A stretch of DNA of 64,000 bases from Sipunculus nudus (taxonomy: Eukaryota; Annelida; Sipuncula; Golfingiida; Sipunculidae). The position numbers and the translations under genes were made by a program. Position 1 is the first letter of the stretch; every line of letters starts with the position of its first letter. Below the pieces are notes generated by a model, which saw nothing but the letters and a program-made list of their open reading frames with translations, did not search any database and was not told where the DNA came from. The stretch covers positions 78,724,124 through 78,788,123 of the forward strand of contig CM049308.1 in NCBI GenBank assembly GCA_026874595.1. The letters run 5' to 3'. Of this stretch, positions 45,901 to 57,252 are shown piece by piece.

Positions 45901-48900
45901 TGTTTCAAGGCAAGCCACCTACTGGTAGAGAAAGAACTAAATGGATAGCGGGGTTTAGAGGTCAACTGGTTCAAATATATTGAGAGTATATAGAAAATGC
46001 CCGAATCCGAAATTCAGTCCATTTTAAAAATGTGTGTGTAACGATTCTGAAGCAAAGGTTCGGCTAATTCACCATATATCCGTGGCGAAAGGGGTGATTG
46101 GTGAAAGTAGTTTTACCTTTATGACAACATAGATGCATCAGACATATTTTTCATATCTTATAATGTGCCTGTCGCAACAATATTGACTAAGTAATCTACT
46201 TTCACCCAGATAAATGTATGTAAAAAAAGGAAAAAATATCAAAATCTATGGCAGGGAAAGGCCGAATATACATTGACCTATGCCATTATCCGCTCAAAAA
46301 ACCTTGGATATATTTTTCAATTATATGGAAATGTCCCACTTGCACTCATTTTGTTCTGTCAGATAATATGAAAGAGTGACAAAGGCACTATGTCAAGTCA
46401 TTGAAATGTAATTTTAAAAGCATTCCTGAGCGGAAAATGGCATATTTTGGTAATCATGCACTCAAGGCAAGGACACCCGGTTTGATTAGTGATAAGATAT
46501 GATAGAACGTCGGTCAGAGGAATGGTAAGCACCATTAAGAATCGTTAACTCATTCTGGGCCATCATCTGGGATTCTGCAGGGTGGTGAGAGGTAGTATGT
46601 TTCACCTTTGTCTGTGTGCATTTTTACGCAAAATAGTTATGAAGAGAGTTTGTTGAATTTCTGTGGAGGACTAGGATAATGCCGAAGGAAAAATTGATAA
46701 AAATTTGGAGGCATTTTGGATTACCATGATGTTATTTTTCATCCAAAGGCTTTCTTCCCGTTGTAACATAGGTATATTTTTGGCCAGAGGCAGTCAACCC
46801 GTAAAGTGAGTATTTGAACCTTGACAAACAATCCCCGTGTTGTGTAGTTTCAGTAGGATCCTGACTGACTGACTATGTATTAAGCCCTCCGAGCGCTCCA
46901 GTTAGGAGGGCCTTTTAGACCCGTTCCCTGGGCGCTCCCTAGGCGTAGAATTTTTATTGGAGCCGTGCGCATAGATTCTATTTAGCCAAGCACAGATTCG
47001 TTTCAGCTACCAGCGACCCAGGGGGGAAGTGAGTGGAGAAGATGATAAGATCAGAGTGTAACTGCTTGCCTGTCTCCACTCGTCTGTCTCCACTCTGGGT
47101 TGAGTATAACCTTATCTGGGTGATCATTAACCTGGGTACTGTATGGTGGTCAGTGACCTTTCCCCTGTCCAGCACTAACGTGGTGAATTCGAGAGAGATC
47201 TGGCTTCCATCTGAGAGAGAAGAGTTGGTTTGCTGATTCAAAGCACCATCTTCTGTACATCCAGGAGTCAGCCTTGACAACCTTGGTATGTGGTTTATCC
47301 CTTGTACTTAAGACCATATGCAGTTTGATAATTGTTAAAGTTTTTAGTTGTGTTTATAACCCTATATATTTGTTGTGGTTCTTTGAATTACCCAGCCAGA
47401 TAGAAAAACAAAAATCCTGTTCTCAGAATTAGAAATCCCTTACAACTGGCGAGCCTGCCAGGATCCCAGTTGTAAGGGATTTCTAATTCTGAGGACAAGA
47501 TTTTAGGGTACTGTAGCGCCCCCTTGTACGGTGGCCGCAAATTATAGAGTGCCCCATCGATTAATGTGAGAAACGGATGGCCCTTCTGAGCTTTCCGTTT
47601 CAATGTTGGGAACTGTTATGTTTGTGCCTCCATAATGGCATCCAAATCGATGTCATTATACACAGGTCGTGCTGTAACAGGAATTAGATGCTCAGCTTCA
47701 CTGTCTTCCATGAGGTCTATCATTTCTACTGCTGCCGTGGATACACAGGCTATGACTGGTGGCTCTCGCACTGGTGGGATCGGCTTTGAATTGTGCAGTC
47801 TGGACAACATATCACCTTTTACATTCAGGCAGCCCTTTCTATACACAATTTTAGGAGAGAACTCTGCCGGTGTCAGTGCCCAGCGCTGAACCCATGTGTT
47901 ATTTATTTTTGAGGTAAACAGACTCTGCAAGGGTCTGTGGTCAGTGTAGAGTGTAAACTGGCTACCCAGGAGGTAGTGCCTTAGCTTTGTAAGGGCGACC
48001 ATGACAGCCAGGCCTTCGCTCGATGTTGAATTATTACGCTGCGCTAGATTAAGTGTGTGTGACACATACTCAATAACTCTTTCTGTGTTATTGTCATCCA
48101 GCTAGGCCAGCACTGTGCCTACTGTCACATTTGACGCATTAGTGTACAAGTGGTAAGGGTTTTCGGGATCTTGAAAGGCTATTACCTGAGGTGAGAAAAG
48201 TAGGTCTTTAAATTTTTGGGTGGCCGCTTCGTGGTTTTGGCCCCAGTGGAATTTAGCATGTTTCTTTGTTAATGCCACCAGGGGTGCTGCAATTTCGGCA
48301 TAACTCTTTACGAATTGCCTGTAAAACCCACAGATGCCTAGCAGGATGCGAACACCTTTAACATTTGTGGGTGCTGCCATGTTTCTGATGGCTTCAGTCT
48401 TTTCTGGATCTGGCAGTTTTCCTTCTGCTGATATAATGTGGCCCAGAAGTTTTACTGCTGGCTTAGCAATATTGCATTTTGAGGCCTTGAGTTTTAGGTT
48501 ATACCGTTGAAGACAACGAAATATCTTCTGCAAGTGTTGTACATGTTCCTCTCTGCTTTTGCTGAAGACCACAACGTCATCTATGTAGACACGGGCACAA
48601 CTGTCTAACACAGCTTCTTTGAGGGCCCAACTTATGCCTCTTTGGAATGCAGAGGGCGCCACTGAAAGGCCAAAAGGGCAACGATGAAACTCATAGAGTC
48701 TGCTAGGTAAGGCCATTGCTGTCAGGGGTATGCTGTCAGGATGCATTGCTAACTGGTGGTACCCTGACTTCAAATCGAGGGTGGAAAATATTGTGGCACC
48801 CTGTAAATCATCAAAAATGTCAGACAAGCATGGGAAGGGGAACTTGTCTGCCTGGATTGTCTGGTTGACCTTCCGGTAGTCGACTACCAGCCGAACTGAA

Positions 48901-51900
48901 CCATCCGGTTTGTCTACCAGGGACACAGGACTACTACAGGGTGACCTACTTGGTCTAATGATCCCTTCTTTTAGTAGTCTTTGTACTTCCTGGTCAAGCA
49001 CCTTTTTCTTTACCAGGGGAACCCTATAAGGTGGGAGTGATGTGATTGTCCCATTTGTTCTAACTTTTAATGGCGGTAGACTTGAAATGGACATTTTCTC
49101 CTCTGATGAGGCGAACACATCACGAAACTGTCTCAGGACGTGATCTAAATCCGCGTCAGCATAACACGGCCTTGTGATGAAGATTTTGGTTGGTGTTCCC
49201 ACGTTTTCATGTGTAATCTTGAACACACGACGATACCATGTCAAGGTATCTTGTTCGAGGTCAAGGTCGGCACAGCCGCTGTTCAGTACGTCACTCCCTA
49301 AGATAAGATCATGTGGTAAGTCTGGTACCACAAATAGGCGTAACCTAGTGTCAAGATTTGAGAATAACACATAGGTTATACCAGTCACTACAAGCTTATT
49401 GCCCGTGAAGGACTTGAGCCCATGGGGGGGGGGGGGGGTTCCTCCAATGTGAAGTTATTATTCTTTCTGTGAAGGTTCATGAAAGTATCATGCCGCATCA
49501 ACGAAACAACCGCCCCAGTATCAATAAGAGCTTCTAGGCTAACTTCAGCATAGTGTAATTTAACAAATGGGCGTCCCTGTTGATGCTGTGATGCGGCCCT
49601 TACCAGTTTAAATGACTGTGAGGCCGGTGGGTGGGTTTGTTCAAAGTATATGTATAACCCTCATGGGAAATTTCCTGAGGGGGGTCGACAAATTTTTGTG
49701 CAATGGATTGTACAGCATTAACTTGCTGACCAGATTTCTGAACATGAATGACCATTGGTTCAATATACCGATTATCTTGATCAGTGGCACCCTTTCGACT
49801 TCTGATCACTTGTTGTGATGCTTGTTGTTTGTGTGTTTGTGGTGGTTTACTGGTCCACGTTTGGCCCTCTTGGGCCCAAGGGGCCCATTGGCCCCGAGCA
49901 TTTTTTCTCTTCATGGTATAGCACTGGTTACTCATATCTCGTATTGTGGAGCCGTAATAACAGACTGGTCTGTTATTCTGTGTATATCTCATGTAAGGCT
50001 GTTGCTTTCTGTGTGCTGTTTTTGTATCAAAAGGATATTGGAAATGCTTATTAATGAGATCTATGTCCCTAGGGGTTTTGTATTTCAGCCTCAGGGTCTG
50101 TTCCGAGTTTCCTAAGTAACCTAAGTCATCATGCATCAGGTTTCTGGCAGTTTGCATGGCCTCATCTATATCCTTGCATTTGAGGGCTGCCCTTGCTGCA
50201 GCAGTACTAATCAGACTGCGTGCAAAGTGTTCTAAAATTTCCCCATTTTTGTCAGCGGGGATGGTATTTCCATACAATTCTACCACCAATTGTATGAAGG
50301 TGTTATTATGCTCCTCTAGTATTGTTTGTGATTTCTGTCTGAGCTTGGTTAGTCTTCTTTTGAGGTGATCCATGTCGTTAGGTGGCAGAAAATGAACTTA
50401 ATATGTTGGATAACTTCCTGCCAAGTTACATTTTGCGTAACCTTTCCCTTTTCATCTGTTGTTGATTTTCTCAACATAAAACATTCAACAGACTTTGCGA
50501 CTTTGCCAACTAAAGTGGATCGAATCACTGATTTGACAATATTTTTATTATTGTCTAAGTTAATGGCAGCCTGTTTTATTTGTTCAGCATAATGTCTGAT
50601 TTGCCCTGCATTTCTGCAGGCACAATGGCCGATTCTGCCTATTGTTCTATCAAGATTGAATTGAAGATCAAGAAATGGACTGGTGGTTTGAACCTTATTT
50701 AAGGCCCGAGTAAGGTCTTCACGTGTGTCAGACATGTTGTTGTTTACACAGTCCGCTCACGAATCACGGGTAGTCATCGTTAATATCGTCATCAGCTTTT
50801 AGGTTCCTTATAGAGGTATATTCTAACCACGTCCTTATTTTATTCTGTAAATGTCCAAAATATGTTAAATAACACATTGGACACAACTAAAGGTTTGGTT
50901 TAGTCCTAGTATAGGTGCAGATGCCCATAACTCCTCGTCTAAACAAGCAGATTCAAAGAATTTATGTCCTTCGCTTCCGCCTTCAAGTCTCGGATGATTT
51001 TAAAGTCTGTGGTGACTAAATGCATATAGTTTTAACCATGCCGAACCGATGGCAGCACCTGGCAAAAAGTCAAGTTATTTATGTCACCCGCTAGCGACAC
51101 CTGTTGGTGATTAGGACACTAAATGTGCTGGTTCATCATTTCAATAATGAAAGATGCTATTGTATTGTTATCTTTTCAGACAGACACACCAAAATCAATA
51201 CAATCGAAGGTATGCTTGAGAGCAATCATCGACCCAAATTTGGATGAAATCGGATAATCCCGACGGACAGACAGACAGACAGACAGACGGACAGACAGAC
51301 AGACGGACAGCTAGACAGACAAACCAAATCAATGTCCCCTGTTCCAAGGAAGCGGGGGACAAAAACAGACTGACAACCTACCAGTTGGGCCATTTTTCTT
51401 GAAACACGCCACTAAGTCATGGAATGGTAGGGCCAGTACTGGCACTAGTTGTAGAATGAACATATTTTCTGCAGTCAGACATTCCTTGTGTGTCTCTGGT
51501 AACCAGTATTTTTCTCTCCTTTCATCGTAACATAGAAGTTTCTGGTATACCATCACTGCCAGCAGTTCCTTAACATACCTGTTAAAACATGAAAAAGTGA
51601 GTATCAAGTCACTGTTTACTTTGATGCAGAATAGACTTAGAGGTATATATAATACCGGTAACCTATGGTCCCTTTGTTATTGTATAAACAATCGATTATT
51701 ATTTCTATAGATAATCATGGGCCCTCTGACAACTCTTCCACCCTCAGTTTAATCCCTGCAGTCAAGTTCTCTTTCTTATTTTAACCTTTCTTTCAAAGGA
51801 ACGCAGAACTGCATATTTATTCAATGTCTGCAGCACAACTTTGTTTTGCGTCAGTAAAACAGAATAAAACGGCTTACTTTTCCTTATAGTCACCGGCGCT

Positions 51901-52083
51901 CGCTATTTCTTCCACTGTAGCGGGACCATCCATATGTACAAGAACGTCAAATAAACCCACTTGTGCTCCCAGACCTAGACATACCGCCGCAAATCCCTGG
52001 TCGATGGTTTTAGCCACATACGCCGCGGCCTCCTCCTTGGTCTTCATCGGCTCCAGGACACTCTTGTACTCTTGAGTTTCCAT
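42391..52083 (-). CDS. SAM-dependent methyltransferase, four exons, 364 residues
   Basis: Exons in order of transcription are 52083-51878, 51578-51382, 45391-45269 and 42959-42391. All junctions have GT-AG and phases 2, 1, 1 agree. The ATG at 52083 opens METQEYKSVLEP. Residues about 25-110 form a winged-helix-like dimerisation part (GLFDVL, GPATVEEIA, YVKELLAVMV). The Rossmann methyltransferase fold starts near 176: motif I VLDIGCAHGE (181-190), the ribose-binding acidic residue Asp208 in FVGLDL, then DFVAMDIYKMPADW, FDLVMSKFTIHDL and VLSPGGRFLLLEP. It ends VISKPAKKP and TGA. This layout is that of the Rv2258c-like class I methyltransferases; substrate unknown, probably cytosolic and a small molecule. 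Introns are 299, 5,990 and 2,309 bp; the middle one holds a Ty3/gypsy element in the same orientation. A broken duplicate lies at 33366-35965. Complete and apparently functional. Confidence 0.9.
43899..43933. repeat. Poly-C then (TA)n in intron 3
   Basis: Eleven C followed by about 12 TA units. Confidence 0.9.
45269..45391 (-). CDS. Methyltransferase exon 3
   Basis: Acceptor TTGTTACAG, donor GTAAATATC. Encodes YVNDDPVIYELMERYNKFVF to PGLLHKL, the linker between the N-terminal part and the Rossmann fold. The ATG-initiated frame across it (45231-45452) reads through the intron and is wrong. Confidence 0.88.
47413..47502. repeat. 37-bp palindromic hairpin
   Basis: Arms 47413-47449 and 47466-47502 are inverted complements with about two mismatches: each contains CTCAGAATTAGAAATCCCTT then ACAACTGG, or its complement. 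A 16-base spacer (CGAGCCTGCCAGGATC) separates them. It lies at the downstream edge of the decayed Ty3/gypsy element. Confidence 0.88.
47616..48101 (-). pseudogene. RNase H and downstream of the same element
   Basis: Continues after the TAG in the same frame: VSHTLNLAQRN, YTDHRPLQSLF, QRWALTPAEF, then a linker. Integrase motifs (HHCC, D-D-E) are not seen before the palindrome at 47.4 kb. Confidence 0.8.
48102..49388 (-). pseudogene. Ty3/gypsy reverse transcriptase
   Basis: A 428-codon frame with DLILGSDVL (end of protease), KPDGSVRLVVDYRKVN, DLKSGYHQ, CPFGLSVAPSAFQR, the catalytic YIDD in RVYIDDVVVFS, KLLGHIIS and GFYRQFV, then the start of RNase H. It ends at a TAG within RNase H. Confidence 0.88.
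49388..49600 (-). pseudogene. Retropepsin-like protease remnant
   Basis: Reads ALIDTGAVVSLM, with the D-T-G of aspartic proteases, before the G homopolymer that breaks the frame towards the reverse transcriptase. Confidence 0.7.
49600..50373 (-). pseudogene. Gag-like frame with broken zinc knuckle
   Basis: A 257-codon Gln/Lys-rich frame. CYYGSTIRDMSNQC is at the place expected for a CCHC zinc knuckle, but the second Cys and the His are lost. A stop follows in this frame at 49.6 kb while the protease continues in another frame. Confidence 0.65.
50349..50735 (-). pseudogene. Gag-like frame, N-terminal part
   Basis: A 128-codon frame beginning MSDTREDLTRALN, then an H-x-A-E-Q-I-K rich helical region. 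It overlaps the next frame by 25 bases in another register (ITSKED against MDHLKRRL). Similarity is to gag polyproteins by position and composition only. Confidence 0.5.
50736..51261. other. Intronic sequence upstream of the gag-like frame
   Basis: Expected to contain the leader or 5' LTR of the Ty3/gypsy element, but I found no matching terminal repeat downstream. Confidence 0.35.
51262..51321. repeat. (GACA)n microsatellite
   Basis: About 14 tetranucleotide units GACA/GACG inside intron 2. Confidence 0.92.
51382..51578 (-). CDS. Methyltransferase exon 2
   Basis: Acceptor TTTTAACAG. Encodes YVKELLAVMVYQKLLCYDER to FKKNGPT; donor GTAGGTTG. This exon has no counterpart in the pseudogene. Confidence 0.88.
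51878..52083 (-). CDS. Methyltransferase exon 1
   Basis: Encodes residues 1-68 plus two bases. Contains AAAYVAKTIDQGFAAVCLGL and the start of the winged-helix-like region. Donor GTAAGCC at 51877. Confidence 0.88.
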
Positions 52084-52539
52084 CTAGTTATAAAGTGTGT
52101 AACACTATAAAATCCCGACAATTCTTTCCGCGAAGACCTTTTTTTCTGTCTTTAAGCAAGATTACCGAACACTTTATATGGAACTTCTATAAACTTGTTT
52201 TATTTTAAATGGCAAGGTTAACTCAAATTGGAAACAAGTTTCTGGGCCAGTTTTTTTAGTTTAACGCTCACAGAAATTAGTTTCTGAATCAGCAGAAATT
52301 ACCCAAAAGGTGCATAAATGCTTAATTAGTAGTATGTATTTCTAATTGTTTCGAAATGTGCCCTGCTAAACGGCTGAGGGACTGACGACGGACATAATTT
52401 CAACCCTACGGTCGCGATGACATCAAGTGAGATAAACTGTATAGCGAGATAAATCGGGGCTGGACAAAGGGGAATAACTATCCGTACCGGATAAAATGTA
52501 GAGGTCCCTTTTTGTGTTTATATAATTTTTTACAAGAGA
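52084..52539. other. Upstream region of the methyltransferase gene
   Basis: Expected to hold the promoter and any 5'UTR exon. ACTTTATAAC lies 5-15 bases before the ATG, too close to act as a TATA box unless transcription starts elsewhere. Nothing else recognised. Confidence 0.35.
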
Positions 52540-53110
52540 GCCGGAGAGGGTCCCGGGCCGGCCAGGACTTTGTCCTGTAAGGCACTTGAAACTGCGGAAG
52601 TTTCTTTCGTGTTAGGTTATTAATAGGTGTGAAATCTATGTTTTCATAGGGACCCACGCCATAATATTTTTAGCTAATCTGCAGTTTATAATCGGGAGTT
52701 ACCCGATTTAGCCTAAAGGGGCTTGCATGGGCCGGCTAAGTATATAGGGCACAAGAAATCTCATAAAATGAGGAAGTCTCTTTTGCCTTTTTTGTTAACT
52801 TACCTGTGTATATATAATTATAGCTTTTCATCAGCACGGCTCAACGGGGCCCGGGGCAATAATGGAGTGTCCTATATATAGGGCACCATTAAATCCTTGA
52901 AAATGCGGAAATTTGATGAGTCCTTCTTATAATTTGTTGATTTAATCATGAGTGCTAAGAAGGAACTAAGGGGGCTCGGGCCCAGAAGTTTCCAAAGGCA
53001 CAAGAAAATTCTTGACCAAAAACAGGAAGTCTCATTTGTTTTAAATTGTGTTAGTTTTGCCCAATGAGACTTCGCGGGCAAAGAGTTTCACATGAAATCT
53101 TTGGTAATAT
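52540..53110. repeat. Degenerate tandem repeats, unit about 150-170 bp
   Basis: Three diverged units share GGGCCCGGG or GGCTCGGGCCC, then ATAGGGCAC or AAGGCAC, AGAAA, and AAAATGCGGAAGT or AACAGGAAGTCTC. They are too diverged for exact limits. Confidence 0.5.
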
Positions 53111-54427
53111 CATACTGGCCAAGCGGATTTTTTTTACTGATATTTAGTATACACTAAGACACATCCGTGGAAGAGATCCACCAAATATATAATTATTTGC
53201 AATGATCTTGCAGGGACCACAAAGCCATAAAAAGCGTAACATAAAAATCTTTTCCGTTGGTCTTTTTGAATTAAGATACATGCATTTTCTCTTTTATTAG
53301 ATTAAATTATTGATATCACATTTATCTTGAAGGACAATTGTGTTTTTCAATAAAATCACTCAAGGGGCCAGATTTATTTAATGATATGTGCTGAATATAA
53401 ATGATTCTGCAGGGAGCTTGCAAAGGTCAATGTGATATTTGTCTATGTGGGGCGGGGAGGGGGGGGGGACCTGGAGACTCCTTTAATCTGTTTAATAAAT
53501 CCTATGTCCCTATATATGCATGCCATAATGGTTGAAGGCATGTTGCTAATATTTGTGATCATTATATGGATGTATTTTAAATACACATGCCATATATTCG
53601 AAATACACTCAACTATATGCTTGGTCTTGTTATTTTAAAAGTTTCACCACCCATGGTGGATGTCCTTACAATGTAAATTAGTTTAATGGTAGGTTTGACA
53701 GGTTCCGTAGATCATGATGCTGATACATGTAAGCCGTAAGATGTTTGTATATATTTACGTTTAAAAAAACGAGTTTTTCACAGAATCACAGCAGTAACCG
53801 GTACAGCTTGTGCACACGGTTTATTAAACTCCTAGAATTTTGGAGTATATCGATGGGGGTAGACTGGCCCAGTCAATGAAATGGCTCTTAATTGTTGCCT
53901 CTGACAGAGAAACCAAACGTTCTCTCACTGTATCGCACGTATAGTGTCAGGTTGCCACCCCTCGGTTACTTCTATAACTAATTACAACTCTCTGACCCTC
54001 TTATTTCATCGACTGGTAAACTTTGGCCGTACCGGACAGTCAGCGCCATACATCACCGCCGGCCGCCTCGCCGAACAAAGGTCTTTCCGAGTGACGTAAG
54101 GAGTAATTATAGTGGTCTTTCCCAGAAAATTTTTTTTCAAAACCGACATGGGTTATCCAGTAACCGCCTATTGTGGGTTTCTAGCTTGCTATTTATATAC
54201 TCATTTAATCAGTCTTAAAATTTCAGGTCCTCGGCTATTTTGAAAACGGCAATACTTTCAACAATATATATAACCCTCAGCCTCAGTGAGTCAGTGTGTC
54301 ACACTTTATCAGATCATCGCTTTTCAAGGCAGACCGGCTTGAAAATGTATCTCTAGCTTAGCCAATCAGCGTGAGATATTCAGGTCCACACACGACGAAG
54401 GCAATCATGTACCGGCTGGCAGAAACG
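53111..54427. other. Non-coding sequence
   Basis: Includes a GC-rich patch (GCCGGCCGCCTCGCCG, near 54058) but no exon or promoter combination I can defend. Confidence 0.4.
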
Positions 54428-54543
54428 ATCACGGCGATTAACCCGATTTAATCGGACTCACCATTATTAGGCCCTGCCATATATTGAATATATGGCAGGG
54501 CCTTATAATATTGAGTCTGATTATATCGGGCTACACGGCGATC
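54428..54543. repeat. Long palindrome (fold-back element)
   Basis: Left arm ends AGGCCCTGCCATATATT, right arm begins AATATATGGCAGGGCCTTAT. Pairing continues outwards through GGACTCA/TGAGTCT and TTTAATC/GATTATA to CCCGAT/ATCGGG and loosely to GATC at both ends. Each arm is about 45-57 bp and there is essentially no loop. May be a minimal fold-back transposon; no target duplication is evident. Confidence 0.85.
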
Positions 54544-56178
54544 AGCGTGATGGTGACTTAACAGGGAAAGACTTTCAAGTGTAACTTGAACACTTACAAA
54601 TACACCGTACAAAATATATGCGACAGTGTCTACAATGCACTTTCATTTGGCCCATGGACCGTGGTGTTCGACAGCAGAGATATATCACAGGACACGAAGG
54701 TCCTTGTATGGACTTTCTGAAAACATGATTTCAGTGCAAATGTTACCAAGCGGGTTTAGCTGTCTATTGCCATATGGACCGCTGTTAGCGTCCACATAGC
54801 AACGATGCCATTCACAGATACGTGACGGCCTGATATGCAAATGCGAGGGAATCGTAAGGAGCCTTGTGACGCCCTAAAATGCATTTATCAGGGATTCACC
54901 ATACGGACTTTACAGGGCTTTAGTGATAAGAGCTGGTACTAAGTTACGTCTATCGGTAGATGGAACAACGTTTTATTTTAAGCATTTTAGTAGTAAAAGT
55001 AAATACACTTAAGCCCAGGCAGGGCTACGAAGGGGGGGGGGGGGGGGGGGATTTCCTGAAAAATCCATACATACCATGTGGGGCTTCAACGGTGCAGTGA
55101 TATGTACGGCTAATCGTTGTGACAGCACCAGGACCAATATACAACACCAAACCGGGACGCAAGTATTAAAGTACGCAGGACAAAGGCCTTGTGAGGAGTA
55201 TATGTTAATACCATACTGACCTGGTTAATGCAACAATTATCATATACAGGTTGAATGGAGAATACGGTCAGGTCATAAAAATACATTACCAGGGATTATA
55301 TATGTACCTAAATGGATGCACACTTGCATGAATAACAATTAAACTCCAAATATAATTAGATGTTTTCATAATTAATGTTTTAATTAATAATTTGTGCAAG
55401 TCATGTTATACTAAAAGGAAGAAACTAAATACCCTTAAAGCGTAAGCTGTAATAAAAGAATACTGTATCAGTTTGCAAAGAGACCAACAGAACAGTTGGT
55501 CGAATTATGAATAAATGTCACACTATTTATTATCTCACTGTGAATGCACATGTGACTGGGCATATCATAGAATCTCACAAAATAGCTATTTACTGATTTT
55601 AAAATACCTCTTACAGTTGCGTCAGGTATTAACTAGGGGCTTTATTTTCTAGGCATAACAGAAATATATTTAAACTATATCTCAGAGAGAACTGGTTACG
55701 TTAATTTAATATATATTATTCATAGGGGAACTCCTATGTCGGGTTTGTTATTTAGTAATATTTATTACTTAAGATTTTTCATTAAAAGTTTAGATGTTTA
55801 TTTAACCACACAAAAATACCCATTACGATTCAATTCTAGACTACTGACCTTGGCCCTTAAACAACAAATTCTGCACCTGCACTTAGTATCAAATTATATG
55901 TTATCCATTTGAGCCTTAGAGTTATACATTTTTTTTTGTATTTGTAATTTTTTTTCTGATTTTAGTTTTATTTATTTTTATATCATAGACTCGTACTACA
56001 AGATTGGTATCACTACTACTTTCACAAGTGGATGTTATTGGATTTTGGTGCTCGCTTTTAATATGTTGATAAAATTCATTTTATTATGAGAAATAACTTG
56101 TTTTATTTGTTCTAACATCAAATTTTAATTGTTAAATAAATTATGGTCTTAAGAATAAAAATAACTATGTAATGTACC
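54544..56178. other. AT-rich non-coding sequence
   Basis: Contains a run of 19 G at 55032-55050. No gene or repeat family recognised. Confidence 0.5.
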
Positions 56179-56862
56179 TATTACGGAACCTAATATAAAA
56201 AGATCACGTATGCGTGATGAACACAAATTCTGTAACGGAGATAAAAAAAAACAAATTCTGTAACACGAGGCAGCGGGAAATATCTAGGGGAATGAATAAA
56301 GAAGTCAATGGTTTTTCGTTAACAAATAACTATTATCTATTCTTAAAACAACCCTAACAAATCCACTCAATCAATACAATTATACAGTAAAACAGCGCTA
56401 TAGCAACAAGTCAATACAATCACACAGAAAGATAATGGTACAGAACCTCGATACCAACACCGTCACCAAGATAAGTCCTTTGAATGTAAACTCTCGGAGG
56501 ATGACAGTCCAGTAGAAAGTTCTTGCAACAACACAGAAAGTAAACTAAAGTCCAAATTTATAAAATCCAGGAGGATAAGGTCTTAGAATCTGACACACAC
56601 TGTCTGCCCCCTGGTTCTAAACAACAGTCTATTTTTAGACTGTATTATGTCAACAGTAAACACGCGTTTCAGGAATTCTCTATTCCGAAATTCACAGACA
56701 TCGCTGTGTATCTACACATACCAGGCTCATCACGTGACCCACGACCAGTCGTGAAAACTCAAGGCCCACATGTCAACGAGAGTTCAACCAGTACGGACCA
56801 AACACAAAATGCAACTACAACACGAGTTACGCCCGTGTCACACAAAAAGAGCACCTGTAACA
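56179..56862 (-). repeat. 3' LTR
   Basis: Begins TGTTACAGGTGCTCTTTTTG and ends TTAGGTTCCGTAATA. Against the 5' LTR and the 28.7-kb solo LTR it lacks about 65 bp that include the TATA box (TAGAACCAGGG joins the shortened AACAGT...GTAAACACGCG side) and a second block (GAAAATCTTTG...TCGTCGG). Confidence 0.8.
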
Positions 56863-56877
56863 CCCCCCCCCCCCCTG
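56863..56877 (-). promoter_or_regulatory. Polypurine tract
   Basis: On the minus strand CAGGGGGGGGGGGGG lies directly before the 3' LTR start TGTTACAGGTG, the expected place for the plus-strand primer. Confidence 0.75.
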
Positions 56878-56882
56878 TAAGA

Positions 56883-56915
56883 AAAAAGAAAGTTTTCACG
56901 GAAAACTTTCTTTTT
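56883..56915. repeat. Perfect 15-bp hairpin beside the polypurine tract
   Basis: AAAAAGAAAGTTTTC and GAAAACTTTCTTTTT are exact inverted complements with spacer ACG. It sits between the RNase H remnant and the 3' LTR. Confidence 0.88.
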
Positions 56916-57012
56916 GCAATCACAATCACTAATATTTTACAACATCTAAAAAATCATCTTATTTACAACATCACATAAACATCCTGTTTACAACAATTCA
57001 TTAACATCTCGA

Positions 57013-57252
57013 TTAGCAATCAGCAAGTACATTATCTTTCCCTTTTATGTGTACAATATCAAGGTTGTAATCCTGTAAGAACAAACTCCATCTCAACAAT
57101 CTTTGATTTTTACACTTCAACTTGTTCTTGAACGTGAGGGGATTGTGATCACTGAAGACAATGATAGGCCTGACTGATAAAGTAACATAAACTTCAAAAT
57201 GTTGCAACGCCAAAATCAAAGCCAAACAATCTTTTTCAATAGTGGATTATTT
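57013..57252 (-). pseudogene. Ty3/gypsy RNase H end
   Basis: Reads IVFSDHNPLTF, RLLRWSLFLQDYNLDIVHIK and KDNVLADC after a stop near 57250. No integrase follows. Confidence 0.82.

Larger units (their letters stand above)
47388..50735 (-). mobile_element. Decayed Ty3/gypsy retrotransposon in methyltransferase intron 2
   Basis: Gag-like, protease, reverse transcriptase and RNase H regions follow in order on the minus strand, with no integrase seen. Disabling changes are a frame break between two gag-like frames near 50.36 kb, another break near 49.60 kb before the protease, a G homopolymer near 49.43 kb, and TAG for Gln just after VGTVLA at 48.10 kb. I did not identify its LTRs. Its orientation matches that of the host gene. 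Confidence 0.8.
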
